A stretch of 52,264 nucleotides of DNA from a virus, in the IMG/VR virus record IMGVR_UViG_3300027859_000026, positions 1 to 52,264 of that record; one strand, 5' to 3'. The position numbers and the translations under genes are program-made. The notes under the pieces are model-generated. The model ran no database searches. It had not been told where the DNA came from and saw only the letters and a program-made list of their open reading frames with translations. Positions 41,914 to 50,780 of the stretch are shown piece after piece; position 1 is the stretch's first letter; every line of letters starts with the position of its first letter.

Positions 41914-43128
41914 CTACTCTACTTCAACTGGAAGTTTTAAGAAAACTTTTTTGGTGTCTTCTTCTATTCTAGTTATTATAACTTTAATCTGATGTTTAGG
42001 TTTATATGCTTTTAAAGCTTCAGTGTTTTCAAATTCACTAATATGTAATAAACCAACAACTCCTTCTTCTATTTCAATAAATAATCCATAATCTTTACAT
42101 GATTTTACCGTAGCTAAAACTTCTGAATTAGGTTTAAATTTTTCATTTATCTTTAACCATGGATTAACTTGTAACTCTTCTTTTTGAGTAAGCGTTATTT
42201 TTTCATTAGAAATAATATCTTTAATTCTGAAAGTTATTTCTTCACCAGCAATAATTTCTCTATTTTTATGGCGCGTTAATACGTCAGGCTCTAAATCATT
42301 TACATGAATCATACCAGTTAAACACTGATTAAATTCACAAAATACACCATATTTCGCACTTCCTGTTACGGTTCCTGTAATTTCTTGAGTTAAATTTTCT
42401 TTAAGCCTTTCAATACTTTCTGGAATTAAAGTTTTTAAATATGACCTATGAGAAACAACAATAGTTCCTTTTTCTTTACTAAAACTTACAGGTACAACAT
42501 ATAAATCTTTATCTAAAATAGAAGTGAAGTCGTGTAGCTTATTTATTCCTGCTAAGCTTCCTGGCATAAAACAGTCTATTCCATTTACTCTTACAATATA
42601 ACCCGCTTCTTCCATCATTCTAGTAACATTACCACTCCAAGCAGTATCTTGTGTCTTAATTGCAGTCTGCATTTCTGTAAAAGTTTTCTTTCTGGCGCCT
42701 TCAGTCAATGAGCCATATAAAGAAACTGAATCATCAAATGGGTCAGAAGTTATCGTAACGTCTACTTCAGTTCCTATTGTTTTTCCTAATTCTCTAAATA
42801 CAGAGTCTTCTTTCTGAAGGTTAATAAAAACTAATTGTCTATAGCCAATATCTACAGTAGCGACGCTATCTTTACTGGAATAAATAACTCCAGAGTATTG
42901 TCTTCCTTGCTCTATTTTAGAAATAGTATTGGTGTCTTCCTCATGTTTATTATATTTGTCATATAATTCTTGAGCATAACTTTCTCTACAGAATACTTTG
43001 TGTTTTGGATTTTTTGTTTTAATGTGAGGATTTCCTTTCCTAATCACTGATGGGCATGTAGCTTCATAGCCTTCCCAATCAAAATTTCCGTTGGCATCAT
43101 ACCACTCGGCGTCAGATTTGTTAATCAT
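41914..43128 (-). CDS. Four-S1-domain, ribosomal protein S1-like protein (404 aa)
   Basis: After an N-terminal extension of about 70 residues there are four S1 (OB-fold) RNA-binding repeats: about 75-146 (GRQYSGVIYS, VDIGYRQLVFI), 157-230, 247-315 (GTVTGSAKYGVFCEFNQCLT, GMIHVNDL) and 333-400 (VKSCKDYGLFIEIEEGVVGL, LHISEF). The last two are the most canonical. Bacterial S1 usually has six repeats in about 560 residues, so this is a shorter relative. It could compete with or replace host S1 in translating A-rich-leader mRNAs, or act in RNA metabolism. It stands alone between two promoter octamers. The domain call is firm; the role is inferred. Confidence 0.88.
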   Translation of the reverse strand: MINKSDAEWYDANGNFDWEGYEATCPSVIRKGNPHIKTKNPKHKVFCRESYAQELYDKYNKHEEDTNTISKIEQGRQYSGVIYSSKDSVATVDIGYRQLVFINLQKEDSVFRELGKTIGTEVDVTITSDPFDDSVSLYGSLTEGARKKTFTEMQTAIKTQDTAWSGNVTRMMEEAGYIVRVNGIDCFMPGSLAGINKLHDFTSILDKDLYVVPVSFSKEKGTIVVSHRSYLKTLIPESIERLKENLTQEITGTVTGSAKYGVFCEFNQCLTGMIHVNDLEPDVLTRHKNREIIAGEEITFRIKDIISNEKITLTQKEELQVNPWLKINEKFKPNSEVLATVKSCKDYGLFIEIEEGVVGLLHISEFENTEALKAYKPKHQIKVIITRIEEDTKKVFLKLPVEVE

Positions 43129-43151
43129 TTTTTTTGTTTTTAAGGTTTAAG

Positions 43152-43159
43152 TATATATC
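43152..43159 (-). promoter_or_regulatory. GATATATA late-promoter-like octamer (S1-like gene)
   Basis: The octamer is on the coding strand, 23 nt before the ATG at 43128, in the 36-nt gap between the 159-aa and S1-like genes. Confidence 0.55.
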
Positions 43160-43164
43160 TTTTA

Positions 43165-43644
43165 TTATTTTAATGTAAAGTTCATTGCACTAAGCGTGAT
43201 AGGTGCAGCATTTGTTGCAGGTCCGGCTGGACTCTGTAGTTGCAAAAACCCAGAAGGTATTGTTAATTTAATGTCTGCATCTTTTACATAATCATCTATT
43301 TCTTCCGATATAATTTTAGAAAGTTCTTTTGATAAAACATCAATTAATTCTTTAGATATTTGCTTTGACATTTGATCTGCAAAGTTTTTCCATTGCTTCT
43401 TTTTAAAATTATCTTGGTTTACACCAGGAGGTTCTAAATTATCTTGATACCATTTATCTATATCTCTTTGTGCCTTATAAAGACCTGCTGGAGGTATAAC
43501 TAGCTCTTCAGTACCGTATTCTTCAGAAATAAAATCTCCATTTCTAACATTGCTATCACCACCTGCTAATTTTTTAGCTAGCTTCTCTTCGAGGTCTTTA
43601 ATTCTTGATTCTATTTTAGATTTTAATGAGTTTTTATCTAACAT
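43165..43644 (-). CDS. Hypothetical baseplate-region protein (159 aa)
   Basis: The family is not recognised. It begins with a charged helix (LKSKIESRIKDLEEKLAKKL), then AGLYKAQRDIDKWYQDNLEP and a second helical segment (FADQMSKQISKELIDVLSKE). The C-terminus looks like a beta strand with small residues (LQLQSPAGPATNAAPITLSA). The start is one base after the stop of the gp5-type gene, so it is probably co-translated with the spike protein and may be a spike accessory. The stop lies just before the S1 promoter. Confidence 0.7.
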   Translation of the reverse strand: MLDKNSLKSKIESRIKDLEEKLAKKLAGGDSNVRNGDFISEEYGTEELVIPPAGLYKAQRDIDKWYQDNLEPPGVNQDNFKKKQWKNFADQMSKQISKELIDVLSKELSKIISEEIDDYVKDADIKLTIPSGFLQLQSPAGPATNAAPITLSAMNFTLK

Positions 43645-43645
43645 T

Positions 43646-44329
43646 TTATTGAGTTTTAGTTACTTGACTTAATTCAGCCCCACTTAAAGGTATAATAGGA
43701 GGGGTGGTTGGTGCTCCAGGAGCTGCACTACCGTGTGTATGTGCATTAAATAAAGCTTGAAAAGTATTTCCTTTAATTACTTGTTCCGCTGCCTGTTCTC
43801 CTAATTCAATATTAGGGCTGTTTATATATGTTCTAGGAGCTTTTACTTCTACTTCATTTTCTGTAAAAAGATAAATTCTATTTTCAGCATCTAGTTGAAT
43901 TAAGGGAGATTCTTCAGCACCAACGCCTGTAGTTACTATAAAACCTTTTTCAGGACTATAATAAGCTCTTAGATTTCTAGCAGCATCATATACTAAAGAT
44001 ATACAGTCTTGTGGTGCTCCACTTTCTGATAAAATATCTGATTTTAAATCAGAATTTTGATTAACCTGATAGATATATTCAGGGTGATAAATATCTCCAT
44101 TATCAAAAATAATTGCAACTATATCTCCAACTCTTGGAATAGCATGTGCACCTGGAGTATTTCTATTAGAGGGACTAGCCCAAGGAATAGAGCTATTAGG
44201 AATATTATCGAATTTTCCAAAAACTTTTACTCTACACCTTCCATCTAAAAGAGGGTCTGCGTTATCTACAACCTCTCCTATCCAGTGACTATCTCTTAAA
44301 TTATCTTTCTGTAAATCTTGAGCTTCCAT
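43646..44329 (-). CDS. gp5: Baseplate spike protein, gp5-type OB-fold
   Basis: Residues 14-95 form the gp5/VgrG-type OB-fold (HWIGEVVDNADPLLDGRCRV, PWASPSNRNTPGAHAIPRVG, then DIVAIIFDNGDIYHP). The middle of the protein (110-185) is a beta region likely to start the needle (ESPLIQLDAENRIYLF, TENEVEVKAP). It ends with NAHTHGSAAPGAPTTPP, as in gpV-like spikes. At 227 residues it lacks the lysozyme domain of T4 gp5, so cell-wall degradation must be done by another protein or not at all. It lies in the hub operon with gp27-type and gp53 genes. Confidence 0.88.
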   Translation of the reverse strand: MEAQDLQKDNLRDSHWIGEVVDNADPLLDGRCRVKVFGKFDNIPNSSIPWASPSNRNTPGAHAIPRVGDIVAIIFDNGDIYHPEYIYQVNQNSDLKSDILSESGAPQDCISLVYDAARNLRAYYSPEKGFIVTTGVGAEESPLIQLDAENRIYLFTENEVEVKAPRTYINSPNIELGEQAAEQVIKGNTFQALFNAHTHGSAAPGAPTTPPIIPLSGAELSQVTKTQ

Positions 44330-44342
44330 TAATATATTTATC

Positions 44343-44495
44343 TTATTTTTTAGGACTATTCTTAAGAGCCTCCTCTATTTCAGTACTATAGTTTAAGTAA
44401 AATTGTAGATTTTCTGGTTTTCTTAGTATTTCTAAATTACCATTCATTATATGTTCACAAAATTCTAAAATTTTGTTTTCTAGCTCTTTATCCAT
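44343..44495 (-). CDS. Small hypothetical protein coupled to hub genes (50 aa)
   Basis: This short gene starts at an ATG at 44495 that overlaps the stop of the 442-aa gene (ATGGATAA, 8 nt overlap). It runs 50 codons, starting MDKELENKILEFCEHIMNGN and ending EEALKNSPKK. It is helical and acidic with one cysteine. The 13-nt gap to the gp5-type gene and the coding-like composition support a real gene. The function is unknown; it may be a hub assembly chaperone by position. Confidence 0.65.
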   Translation of the reverse strand: MDKELENKILEFCEHIMNGNLEILRKPENLQFYLNYSTEIEEALKNSPKK

Positions 44496-45816
44496 TGATG
44501 TTTCCTAAATCAGAATCTTTTTCTGGCGAAGTTTTTGGAAATATGTTTCCTAAATCAGAATCTTGCTCTGGTGTTACATTTGGAAATACATTATCGCCAA
44601 TCCCCACTTTACCATTCGATACTGAATTTTCAGCTTTAGAAACAGCATCGATGGTTTTAGTTGCAAGATTTCTTATGGCATTTAAGCTTCCAGCACTAAT
44701 AGCATCTTGTATATTACTTGCGGCATTTAAACCATATACATTACCTAGAAGAAGTTTAGCAAATGCATCTTGTGTTAGTCTCTCTGCTCCACCTTCGAGT
44801 GCTGCAATTGCATCTTCTAACAGATTTTCCGCAAGTGTGTTAGGAACATTAGGTGCAATTGGGTTTTCTGTATTAGTAGACTCTCCATAACCTTGTATTC
44901 TTTCTATGTTTTTACCAGGTTTTGTTATTGTTCTAGTATCTCCATTAACTTGAGTTTCAGATTGTTCTTTACCACTTACTTTATCTCCTTCACTAGTAGC
45001 ACCTGAGCTTTCAGTTTCTCCATTCGAATTTTGATTTGATGTGTGATATTCATGTATCTTATTAGCACCCATAATTCCCTCAAATTCGTTCAAATATTGC
45101 TTACTATAATATTTTACTATTTGATAATTAATACCTATTTCATTTTCAGCCATTTTTGGCTCAACTTGTGAAAGTCCTGAAAATATTGCAACACCTGAAT
45201 CAGTTTTAAAAGAACATTTTTTTAATCCTACCATAAAATGGGCTCTAGCTGTATACGCAATATCTTTATTTACTACAGTGTATTCTCTATCTTGCTTTAC
45301 AAAATCACTTGTTTGGGTTTTAGTAGTATTAAGTTTTTTATTGGCTATATTTCTTGCATCAGAAACAATAATAAACATATTGAAATACGTAAGGTTACTT
45401 GGAAGTACTCTACACCATCTATTTATATCGTATGCAATATTTCTATACATATCCATAAGACCTGCTATTGATAAATCTAAAGTCTCTGTACATTTTATTT
45501 TTAACCCGTCATCAGTACCTCTATAAGCTTCTTTAAATTCATCGAATTTAAAAATATTTTCGAAACCTTCTAGCTCGTAAAAATACCAAGGCATTTCTTT
45601 ATTTAATTTTTGTAAAAGTTGGGTAAATCTAACTAAACTATCTGCTCTTTCTGGTTCAACTAATACCTCTCTTAAAAATTGTTCAGCTTTCCCGTTAAAA
45701 AGAGGAGAACCACCCCAATCAAAAAGCATAAAAAATGTAAGATATGTTGGGTCCCCATACTTATGTGTCGTATATCCTTTTTGAAACTTAAATCTTTCTT
45801 TTTTGTAATTACTCAT
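44488..45816 (-). CDS. Tail tube/tube-cap-like structural protein (442 aa)
   Basis: The core (residues 20-250: GDPTYLTFFMLFDWGGSPLF, then CTETLDLSIAGLMDMYRNIA, DARNIANKKL and FKTDSGVAIFSGLSQVEP) resembles large T4-like structural proteins thought to sit at the baseplate tail-tube interface (gp48/gp54 position). The C-terminal 170 residues are low-complexity, with NSNGETESSGATSEGDK and a short terminal duplication FPNVTPEQDSDLGN / FPKTSPEKDSDLGN. The exact T4 counterpart is not established. It follows the gp27-type gene by one base. Confidence 0.65.
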   Translation of the reverse strand: MSNYKKERFKFQKGYTTHKYGDPTYLTFFMLFDWGGSPLFNGKAEQFLREVLVEPERADSLVRFTQLLQKLNKEMPWYFYELEGFENIFKFDEFKEAYRGTDDGLKIKCTETLDLSIAGLMDMYRNIAYDINRWCRVLPSNLTYFNMFIIVSDARNIANKKLNTTKTQTSDFVKQDREYTVVNKDIAYTARAHFMVGLKKCSFKTDSGVAIFSGLSQVEPKMAENEIGINYQIVKYYSKQYLNEFEGIMGANKIHEYHTSNQNSNGETESSGATSEGDKVSGKEQSETQVNGDTRTITKPGKNIERIQGYGESTNTENPIAPNVPNTLAENLLEDAIAALEGGAERLTQDAFAKLLLGNVYGLNAASNIQDAISAGSLNAIRNLATKTIDAVSKAENSVSNGKVGIGDNVFPNVTPEQDSDLGNIFPKTSPEKDSDLGNING

Positions 45817-45817
45817 A

Positions 45818-47314
45818 TTATTTTATACTATTTACTAATACTGGCCATTCTCTTCTAAGAAGTGTTAATCTTTGTCTAATAGAACGCTCTCCTTGTTTGT
45901 ATATATATTCTATTCCACCTATTATGTAATGCCCACTCACGAAATCATCTAGGTGAGCTTCTTGCCCAACATCAGATTCTCCTTTGTCTTCAAAATCAAA
46001 AGCTTTTTCTTCTGCTTTTACACCTTTTTCTTTTAATGCTTCATCGGTTTTTTTATTACCTTGAACTTTTTGCGGTTCAACATTATACATTACAACTGGA
46101 AGTTTTTGAAATCTATAAAGACCTGGGTTAAAAGACTGTAATTCTACAGTTAATTGAATTTTATCTAATTCTATTAAGTTTTGATAATTATTAAGAATAG
46201 AATATTTATGGTTAGAATGAACATTTCCCTCTCTATTATAATCCTGTTGTCTTCCTATATACTTATGTTTTACATGGCTTTCATAATGGTCTTCATCTCT
46301 TCTGCCTTTAAGAGGTTCTTCAGAATCTCTTAAATTTTTACTAGAATAAGATTCAATATCAAACTCAATAAGTTTATCACTCTCTAATTCATCGTACATC
46401 TGTAGTATCCTCTTGTATCCGTTCTGTAGTGATACAGTACTCGAATTATTAGTTAAAGACCATTGAGATATTTTATTACCAGTGCCTTCCGCTGACATGT
46501 TATTAGTTAAATACAATTTTGATTTTATTTGGTCATTATCTTCAGTTGCTTTATCTTCTGAAACTGATAAGTCAAATGATGTAATAAAGTCTTGCCCATC
46601 TTCTCCTTTAACATTTTTAGAATTAAATATTTTATTTACTTCTATAAAATTTAAGTAATAGTATTGGTCTATATAAAACGTTTGAAAAGCTTCTTCTTTA
46701 ACATACGATGCGTTGACCAATCCTTTAATAAAGTCAATAGTTCTGTCGTATGCTTGAATTCTTATTTGAGCATCTTCAGTAGAATTAATATTGGTTGCCA
46801 ATCCTAAACCTAAATCAGAGGCAATTTGTTCAAGGTGTTCTAAACTATTTCCTTCAGTAAAAGACCTACACTCTTCTGTAAAAAGTTTAGGTATTTTAGC
46901 AACACCTATAAAACCATAAGTTCTTTCACTATGTGGCAATCCTTTTTTAGGAGACTTTATTGAAATTATATCAAAGTCCATGTGTATACTTTTAAATGTT
47001 TCTTGATTTTTTGAACCTATATAAACACTAATGACATCACCGTCTCTAGGATATTGTGAAGTATCAAAAGCACCTTGAGAATCTTTTATTCTTACGGAAA
47101 GTCTAGGTAAAGCATCAGTTACAGATATTTTAAAATTTAAAATATCTGCCTCTTGAAAATCGTATGAATTTACTGAAATTTTAGGAACGTCTGTACCGAA
47201 AGCTTTACTTTGTTTATCACCTCCCTCGTCTTCATCTAATCGAGGTACTTCAATTGAAATAGGTCTAATAGATGGTTCAGATACTACTAATATATTATTA
47301 TCTAATTCAGCCAT
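45818..47314 (-). CDS. Baseplate hub protein, gp27-like
   Basis: At 498 residues it is larger than T4 gp27 (391). It shows a hub-type pattern: beta-rich N-terminus with FKISVTDALPRLSVRIKDSQ and DGDVISVYIGSKNQETF, a central helical part (TEGNSLEHLEQIASDLGLGL), and FIKGLVNASYVKEEAFQTFY, as in gp27/phage late-control D-type hubs. The C-terminal part contains GHYIIGGIEYIYKQGERSI, then RQRLTLLRREW, like the last domain of these hubs. It binds the spike and the tube. The spike gene is two genes downstream. The assignment rests on pattern and position. Confidence 0.72.
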   Translation of the reverse strand: MAELDNNILVVSEPSIRPISIEVPRLDEDEGGDKQSKAFGTDVPKISVNSYDFQEADILNFKISVTDALPRLSVRIKDSQGAFDTSQYPRDGDVISVYIGSKNQETFKSIHMDFDIISIKSPKKGLPHSERTYGFIGVAKIPKLFTEECRSFTEGNSLEHLEQIASDLGLGLATNINSTEDAQIRIQAYDRTIDFIKGLVNASYVKEEAFQTFYIDQYYYLNFIEVNKIFNSKNVKGEDGQDFITSFDLSVSEDKATEDNDQIKSKLYLTNNMSAEGTGNKISQWSLTNNSSTVSLQNGYKRILQMYDELESDKLIEFDIESYSSKNLRDSEEPLKGRRDEDHYESHVKHKYIGRQQDYNREGNVHSNHKYSILNNYQNLIELDKIQLTVELQSFNPGLYRFQKLPVVMYNVEPQKVQGNKKTDEALKEKGVKAEEKAFDFEDKGESDVGQEAHLDDFVSGHYIIGGIEYIYKQGERSIRQRLTLLRREWPVLVNSIK

Positions 47315-47317
47315 TAT

Positions 47318-48385
47318 CTATCTTTTCTTCTTTTTATTCTTTATATCACTTTCTTTTTTCTTAAGAATATCTTTCTTTTTAATGTTTTCTTTTTTCTTAA
47401 GCTTTTCATCTAGACCCTTTTCAGTATCTTTAATATTTTTAGACTTTTCATCTTGTTGTTTAATATCTAAATCATTAGACTTATCTCCTGCTAATGAAAA
47501 CGTGGTAGTTTGATTTGTCTCTATAGTACCATCATATTTTACAGTAGTCTTTGTAATAGTTGTAGTCTTTTTACCAGCGTCGTATACTACTGATTTTTTA
47601 GTAGATTCTTTACCTATTAATTTACCAGAATCATCATATATTTTTTCAACATCAGAATCCTCAGATGCATTTTTATTGCTATCTAGTTTAGCGGCTTTTG
47701 CCTCTTCAAATTTTTCTAATTCTATTCCTGCTTTTTTTAGTACATCAACTTCTTTTAAAGTTAAGTCTTTCATATCCTTATCAAATATAACAGGGTCTAC
47801 CTTCTTCCAATTTTCATCGCTAACATTACCTAAACCTTTAGAAACTTCAATTTTATTTTTTTTAGGTTTTACTGGATCTGGTAACATTGCACCCATTCCA
47901 AATTCAGTTGCCTTTTCACCATTCTTTTCCGTAAATTTAAAAGTTTTAAATCCGGTTTTAAGAACATTTGGGGGTAAAACTTCTTTTATTTTATACTTTT
48001 TCTTAAGAAAATCTATTCTTTTTTGGTCTTTAGGTGTTAAACGTTTACCATCTAAAAACTCTTGCCTAACAATATTATCTATAGCAACAGAAGGTCTTTC
48101 TAATTTCTTAAAAAAATTACCAACTACTGGTATCTTTAATGTATCACCTTCTTTAATAGAAAACGGGTCTGAAATACCATTAAACTTTAGTAAATAATCT
48201 ATGTGTTCTGAAGTACCATAATAATCTAAACAAATTAAATCTATTCTGCCTTGCTCATCCTTTGTAACGTAGTGCTCTTTTTCCATAAGACCTATTTCTT
48301 CTTTATTTACAAAAAGCATGGTAGGTTGTGTAAGAATTAATCTACCGGCATTTACTATTTTATCTAATATACTTTTAAATTCCAT
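47318..48385 (-). CDS. gp53: Baseplate wedge protein gp53-like, LysM-bearing
   Basis: Residues about 47-88 (RIDLICLDYYGTSEHIDYLL, then FNGISDPFSIKEGDTLKIP) form a LysM-type domain, the hallmark of T4 gp53. At 355 residues it is longer than T4 gp53 (196). The extra part is a charged C-terminal region with a YDDSGKLIGKESTKK segment and an extreme lysine-rich tail (ENIKKKDILKKKESDIKNKK). The tail is unusual for gp53 and may bind nucleic acid or a partner. The start overlaps the 588-aa gene stop by one base. Confidence 0.78.
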   Translation of the reverse strand: MEFKSILDKIVNAGRLILTQPTMLFVNKEEIGLMEKEHYVTKDEQGRIDLICLDYYGTSEHIDYLLKFNGISDPFSIKEGDTLKIPVVGNFFKKLERPSVAIDNIVRQEFLDGKRLTPKDQKRIDFLKKKYKIKEVLPPNVLKTGFKTFKFTEKNGEKATEFGMGAMLPDPVKPKKNKIEVSKGLGNVSDENWKKVDPVIFDKDMKDLTLKEVDVLKKAGIELEKFEEAKAAKLDSNKNASEDSDVEKIYDDSGKLIGKESTKKSVVYDAGKKTTTITKTTVKYDGTIETNQTTTFSLAGDKSNDLDIKQQDEKSKNIKDTEKGLDEKLKKKENIKKKDILKKKESDIKNKKKKR

Positions 48386-50151
48386 TATCCATTTCCAAAA
48401 TTTGAAGCTTTTCTAGCTAAGTTTCCGCTTTTATCACCGTATATTTTTCCATAAGGATCGGCGTCAAACGTTATTGAAGGGTCTATTGCACCTTCTTCAG
48501 TAATATACAGTCTACCTCTACCTGCGTTAAACATAGATTCAATATCTGCTTTATCTCTTGGTCTAGCAGGTTTTAATTTAATAGTAACTGTAAGTTTAGT
48601 TGGAAAATCTTCGTAACCCAACGGCCCGTCAAATTCGAAATCAGTATCGGTACATGCTAAATTTCCTATAACTGCGATTGGGTTAAGAGGATTTCCTATT
48701 GTAAGATGCCAACTACCAGTCGGGTCTCCAGTTAAAAATGCTTTAGCTACTTCTCCACCTTGGGGCCCTCCTAATAAATCCATCATGGCTCCACCAATTA
48801 CATTGTTTAGTATTTTACTAGACCCACCTTTCAGAATATCTTGTACACCTGACGTAATAGTTTTTGCTAAATCTTGAACAACACTTCCTAAAAACCCTTT
48901 TAAATCTCCACTTTGTAGTTTTTTAAGGTCACCAAAAGGTTTACCAACTTTACCACCTCCAGTATATCGTACAGCTCCTCCCCAAAACGGTGCTTGATTA
49001 TATGTTAAAACTAATAGATTAGCAAGAACATCTAGAAAAGCAAGCTTAGGACTTACACCTGGAATTCCCTTTAAATCATAATGAAATTTCAAAGTAAAAT
49101 CTTGGCTGAAATTTAAACCAGCTTCTCTGACCTGAACTGATTTAATTATATTTAAAGGAACTAGTTCATGGTTAGGATAAGTCTGTGTCATTGGGTCCCA
49201 TCCAGATCCTTGCTTTTGTCGCATTCTAGTTTGAGTTGCACTTTCTCCAGCTAAACCACCTTCTATTCTTTGAGCAATAGGGCTAGAATCTATAAATGCT
49301 CCTATTTTACCCCTATCTCTAGGCTGACTATTAATAGTTTGTAATTCTGAAGTTGCCTCTTTCCATTTAAAACCAACACTGAATTTAAGTATCTCTTTCA
49401 TATTATTACCGGGTTTTTCACCCATAAAAGTTATAGCTTGTGCCAAAGCAGGTTGCTGAGTTCTAAAAGGTTTTCCGTTTGCATTAAATTGAATAGGTCT
49501 AATAATGTTATCTTCGCATGGAAATGCAAATCTTCTAAGAGTTAGCATCTGATTATTAGGTATCTTTCCATAATACTTAGTATAAATAAAGTCTCTATAT
49601 TGGAATTGATATCCTGGTGAATATGATAATCTTGAAGTTTCAACTACAATCATTTTAGCAGATGGGTTAACTGGCATGTTACCGTCTGCTCCTCCATAAA
49701 TTTGAGCTTTTCCATATTCTCCGGGAACAATACCTTCTTTTTTACTAAGCCCTTGCATCGGAGTACCTCTATATCTAAAGAGACTCCATCTATTAGCAAT
49801 AGACCTTGGCGAGGTTCCGCTTTCTTGAAAAGTTTTTACCTTTCCGTGTTTTTTACTTATATTGTATTTTCCTGGTCTTTTAAAAGTTTCGTAAGATGGT
49901 GGTCCACTTATGTCTTTTTTAATATCAGATACTAATTGCTTAACATTTCCTACCAGTTCTGCCTGCAAAGCAGCTTTTTTCTCTTCTTTAGTTAATGGAG
50001 GATTTCCTTTAGCACCTATAACTCTAGCATTTAAAACTTCGTCAACACCAGTCTTAGCGTTTTTATATATCCATTTTGCTGCGTCAACACCTGCTGAACC
50101 TACTTCAGTTGCTACCCAAATTAAATCATCAACTACTGGAATATAAGCCAT
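48385..50151 (-). CDS. Large tail/baseplate structural protein (588 aa)
   Basis: It begins MAYIPVVDDLIWVATEVGSA. The C-terminal 120 residues carry SWHLTIGNPLNPIAVIGNLA, then DTDFEFDGPLGYEDFPTKLT and RPRDKADIESMFNAGRGRLY, a pattern that recurs in T4-like hub/tube-cap proteins. The middle is Gly- and Pro-rich with tracts such as GGAMMDLLGGPQGGEVAKAF, which may be helical and buried. It is the first gene after a GATATATA octamer (19 nt upstream) and heads the hub operon. The exact T4 counterpart is unknown. Confidence 0.7.
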   Translation of the reverse strand: MAYIPVVDDLIWVATEVGSAGVDAAKWIYKNAKTGVDEVLNARVIGAKGNPPLTKEEKKAALQAELVGNVKQLVSDIKKDISGPPSYETFKRPGKYNISKKHGKVKTFQESGTSPRSIANRWSLFRYRGTPMQGLSKKEGIVPGEYGKAQIYGGADGNMPVNPSAKMIVVETSRLSYSPGYQFQYRDFIYTKYYGKIPNNQMLTLRRFAFPCEDNIIRPIQFNANGKPFRTQQPALAQAITFMGEKPGNNMKEILKFSVGFKWKEATSELQTINSQPRDRGKIGAFIDSSPIAQRIEGGLAGESATQTRMRQKQGSGWDPMTQTYPNHELVPLNIIKSVQVREAGLNFSQDFTLKFHYDLKGIPGVSPKLAFLDVLANLLVLTYNQAPFWGGAVRYTGGGKVGKPFGDLKKLQSGDLKGFLGSVVQDLAKTITSGVQDILKGGSSKILNNVIGGAMMDLLGGPQGGEVAKAFLTGDPTGSWHLTIGNPLNPIAVIGNLACTDTDFEFDGPLGYEDFPTKLTVTIKLKPARPRDKADIESMFNAGRGRLYITEEGAIDPSITFDADPYGKIYGDKSGNLARKASNFGNG

Positions 50152-50170
50152 AAATAAAAAGATTTTTTAT

Positions 50171-50178
50171 TATATATC
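50171..50178 (-). promoter_or_regulatory. GATATATA late-promoter-like octamer (gene at 50151)
   Basis: The octamer is on the coding strand, 19 nt before the ATG at 50151, in the 35-nt gap after the 197-aa gene. Confidence 0.6.
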
Positions 50179-50186
50179 TAATAAAT

Positions 50187-50780
50187 TTAGACGTGTTTGT
50201 CTAAATCTTCGGCTCCTGGTTTTTCAGTTAAGTCATCAAACCACTGTTTGTTATTTGGGGCTCTTTCTCCTAAGAATCTTTTAAGTGAATTAATAAAATC
50301 AAATCTTGTATGGAAATACAACTCTCCTCTACTATATTGTTTACGAGTACTCATATCAAATAGTTCTTTAAGATTTTGTTCTATAAGAAATGTCTGTATA
50401 TTATTAAAAAAGTCTATTTGCTCTTTTCTTGTTTTACAACAATACACACTGTCTACAACTACTAAATACTTTTCCCAATTATCGCCATTGTATGTTTTTT
50501 CTACAAAATCATCTATTGTTTTAAGGTTTTTTCTAACTAATTTGTATCTAGAATCAGAACCACTAAAATCTCTAATAGTTCTGCCTTTAATCAAGAATCT
50601 TTTTACAAAGGCAATATCCTCATACATTTTATCTATTTTAATTTGATATTGTGGATTGTATTCGTCGAATTGAATATCGTGTATGACTCCTCTTACTGCA
50701 AATAAAATATTGGGGTGGGTTGTTGTAGAAATTAAAGCATGTATAGAATCTCCTTTAGAGAAAAGTTTATGTCTAATCAT
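50187..50780 (-). CDS. Hypothetical protein near hub genes (197 aa)
   Basis: The family is not recognised. It starts MIRHKLFSKGDSIHALISTT; the N-terminal 40 residues look like a small SH3-type beta barrel (HPNILFAVRGVIHDIQFDEY). A mixed helical part follows, including IDDFVEKTYNGDNWEKYLVV and YCCKTRKEQIDFFNNIQTF. The start overlaps the previous gene by 8 nt. The stop is just before the octamer of the hub operon. It may be a hub assembly protein like gp26/gp28 by position. Confidence 0.65.
   Translation of the reverse strand: MIRHKLFSKGDSIHALISTTTHPNILFAVRGVIHDIQFDEYNPQYQIKIDKMYEDIAFVKRFLIKGRTIRDFSGSDSRYKLVRKNLKTIDDFVEKTYNGDNWEKYLVVVDSVYCCKTRKEQIDFFNNIQTFLIEQNLKELFDMSTRKQYSRGELYFHTRFDFINSLKRFLGERAPNNKQWFDDLTEKPGAEDLDKHV

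Noticed and set aside
11112-50646. Plus-strand ORFs overlapping minus-strand genes
   Set aside because: All lie opposite genes with recognisable domains or operon overlaps, lack leaders and families, and are expected shadows in AT-rich sequence.
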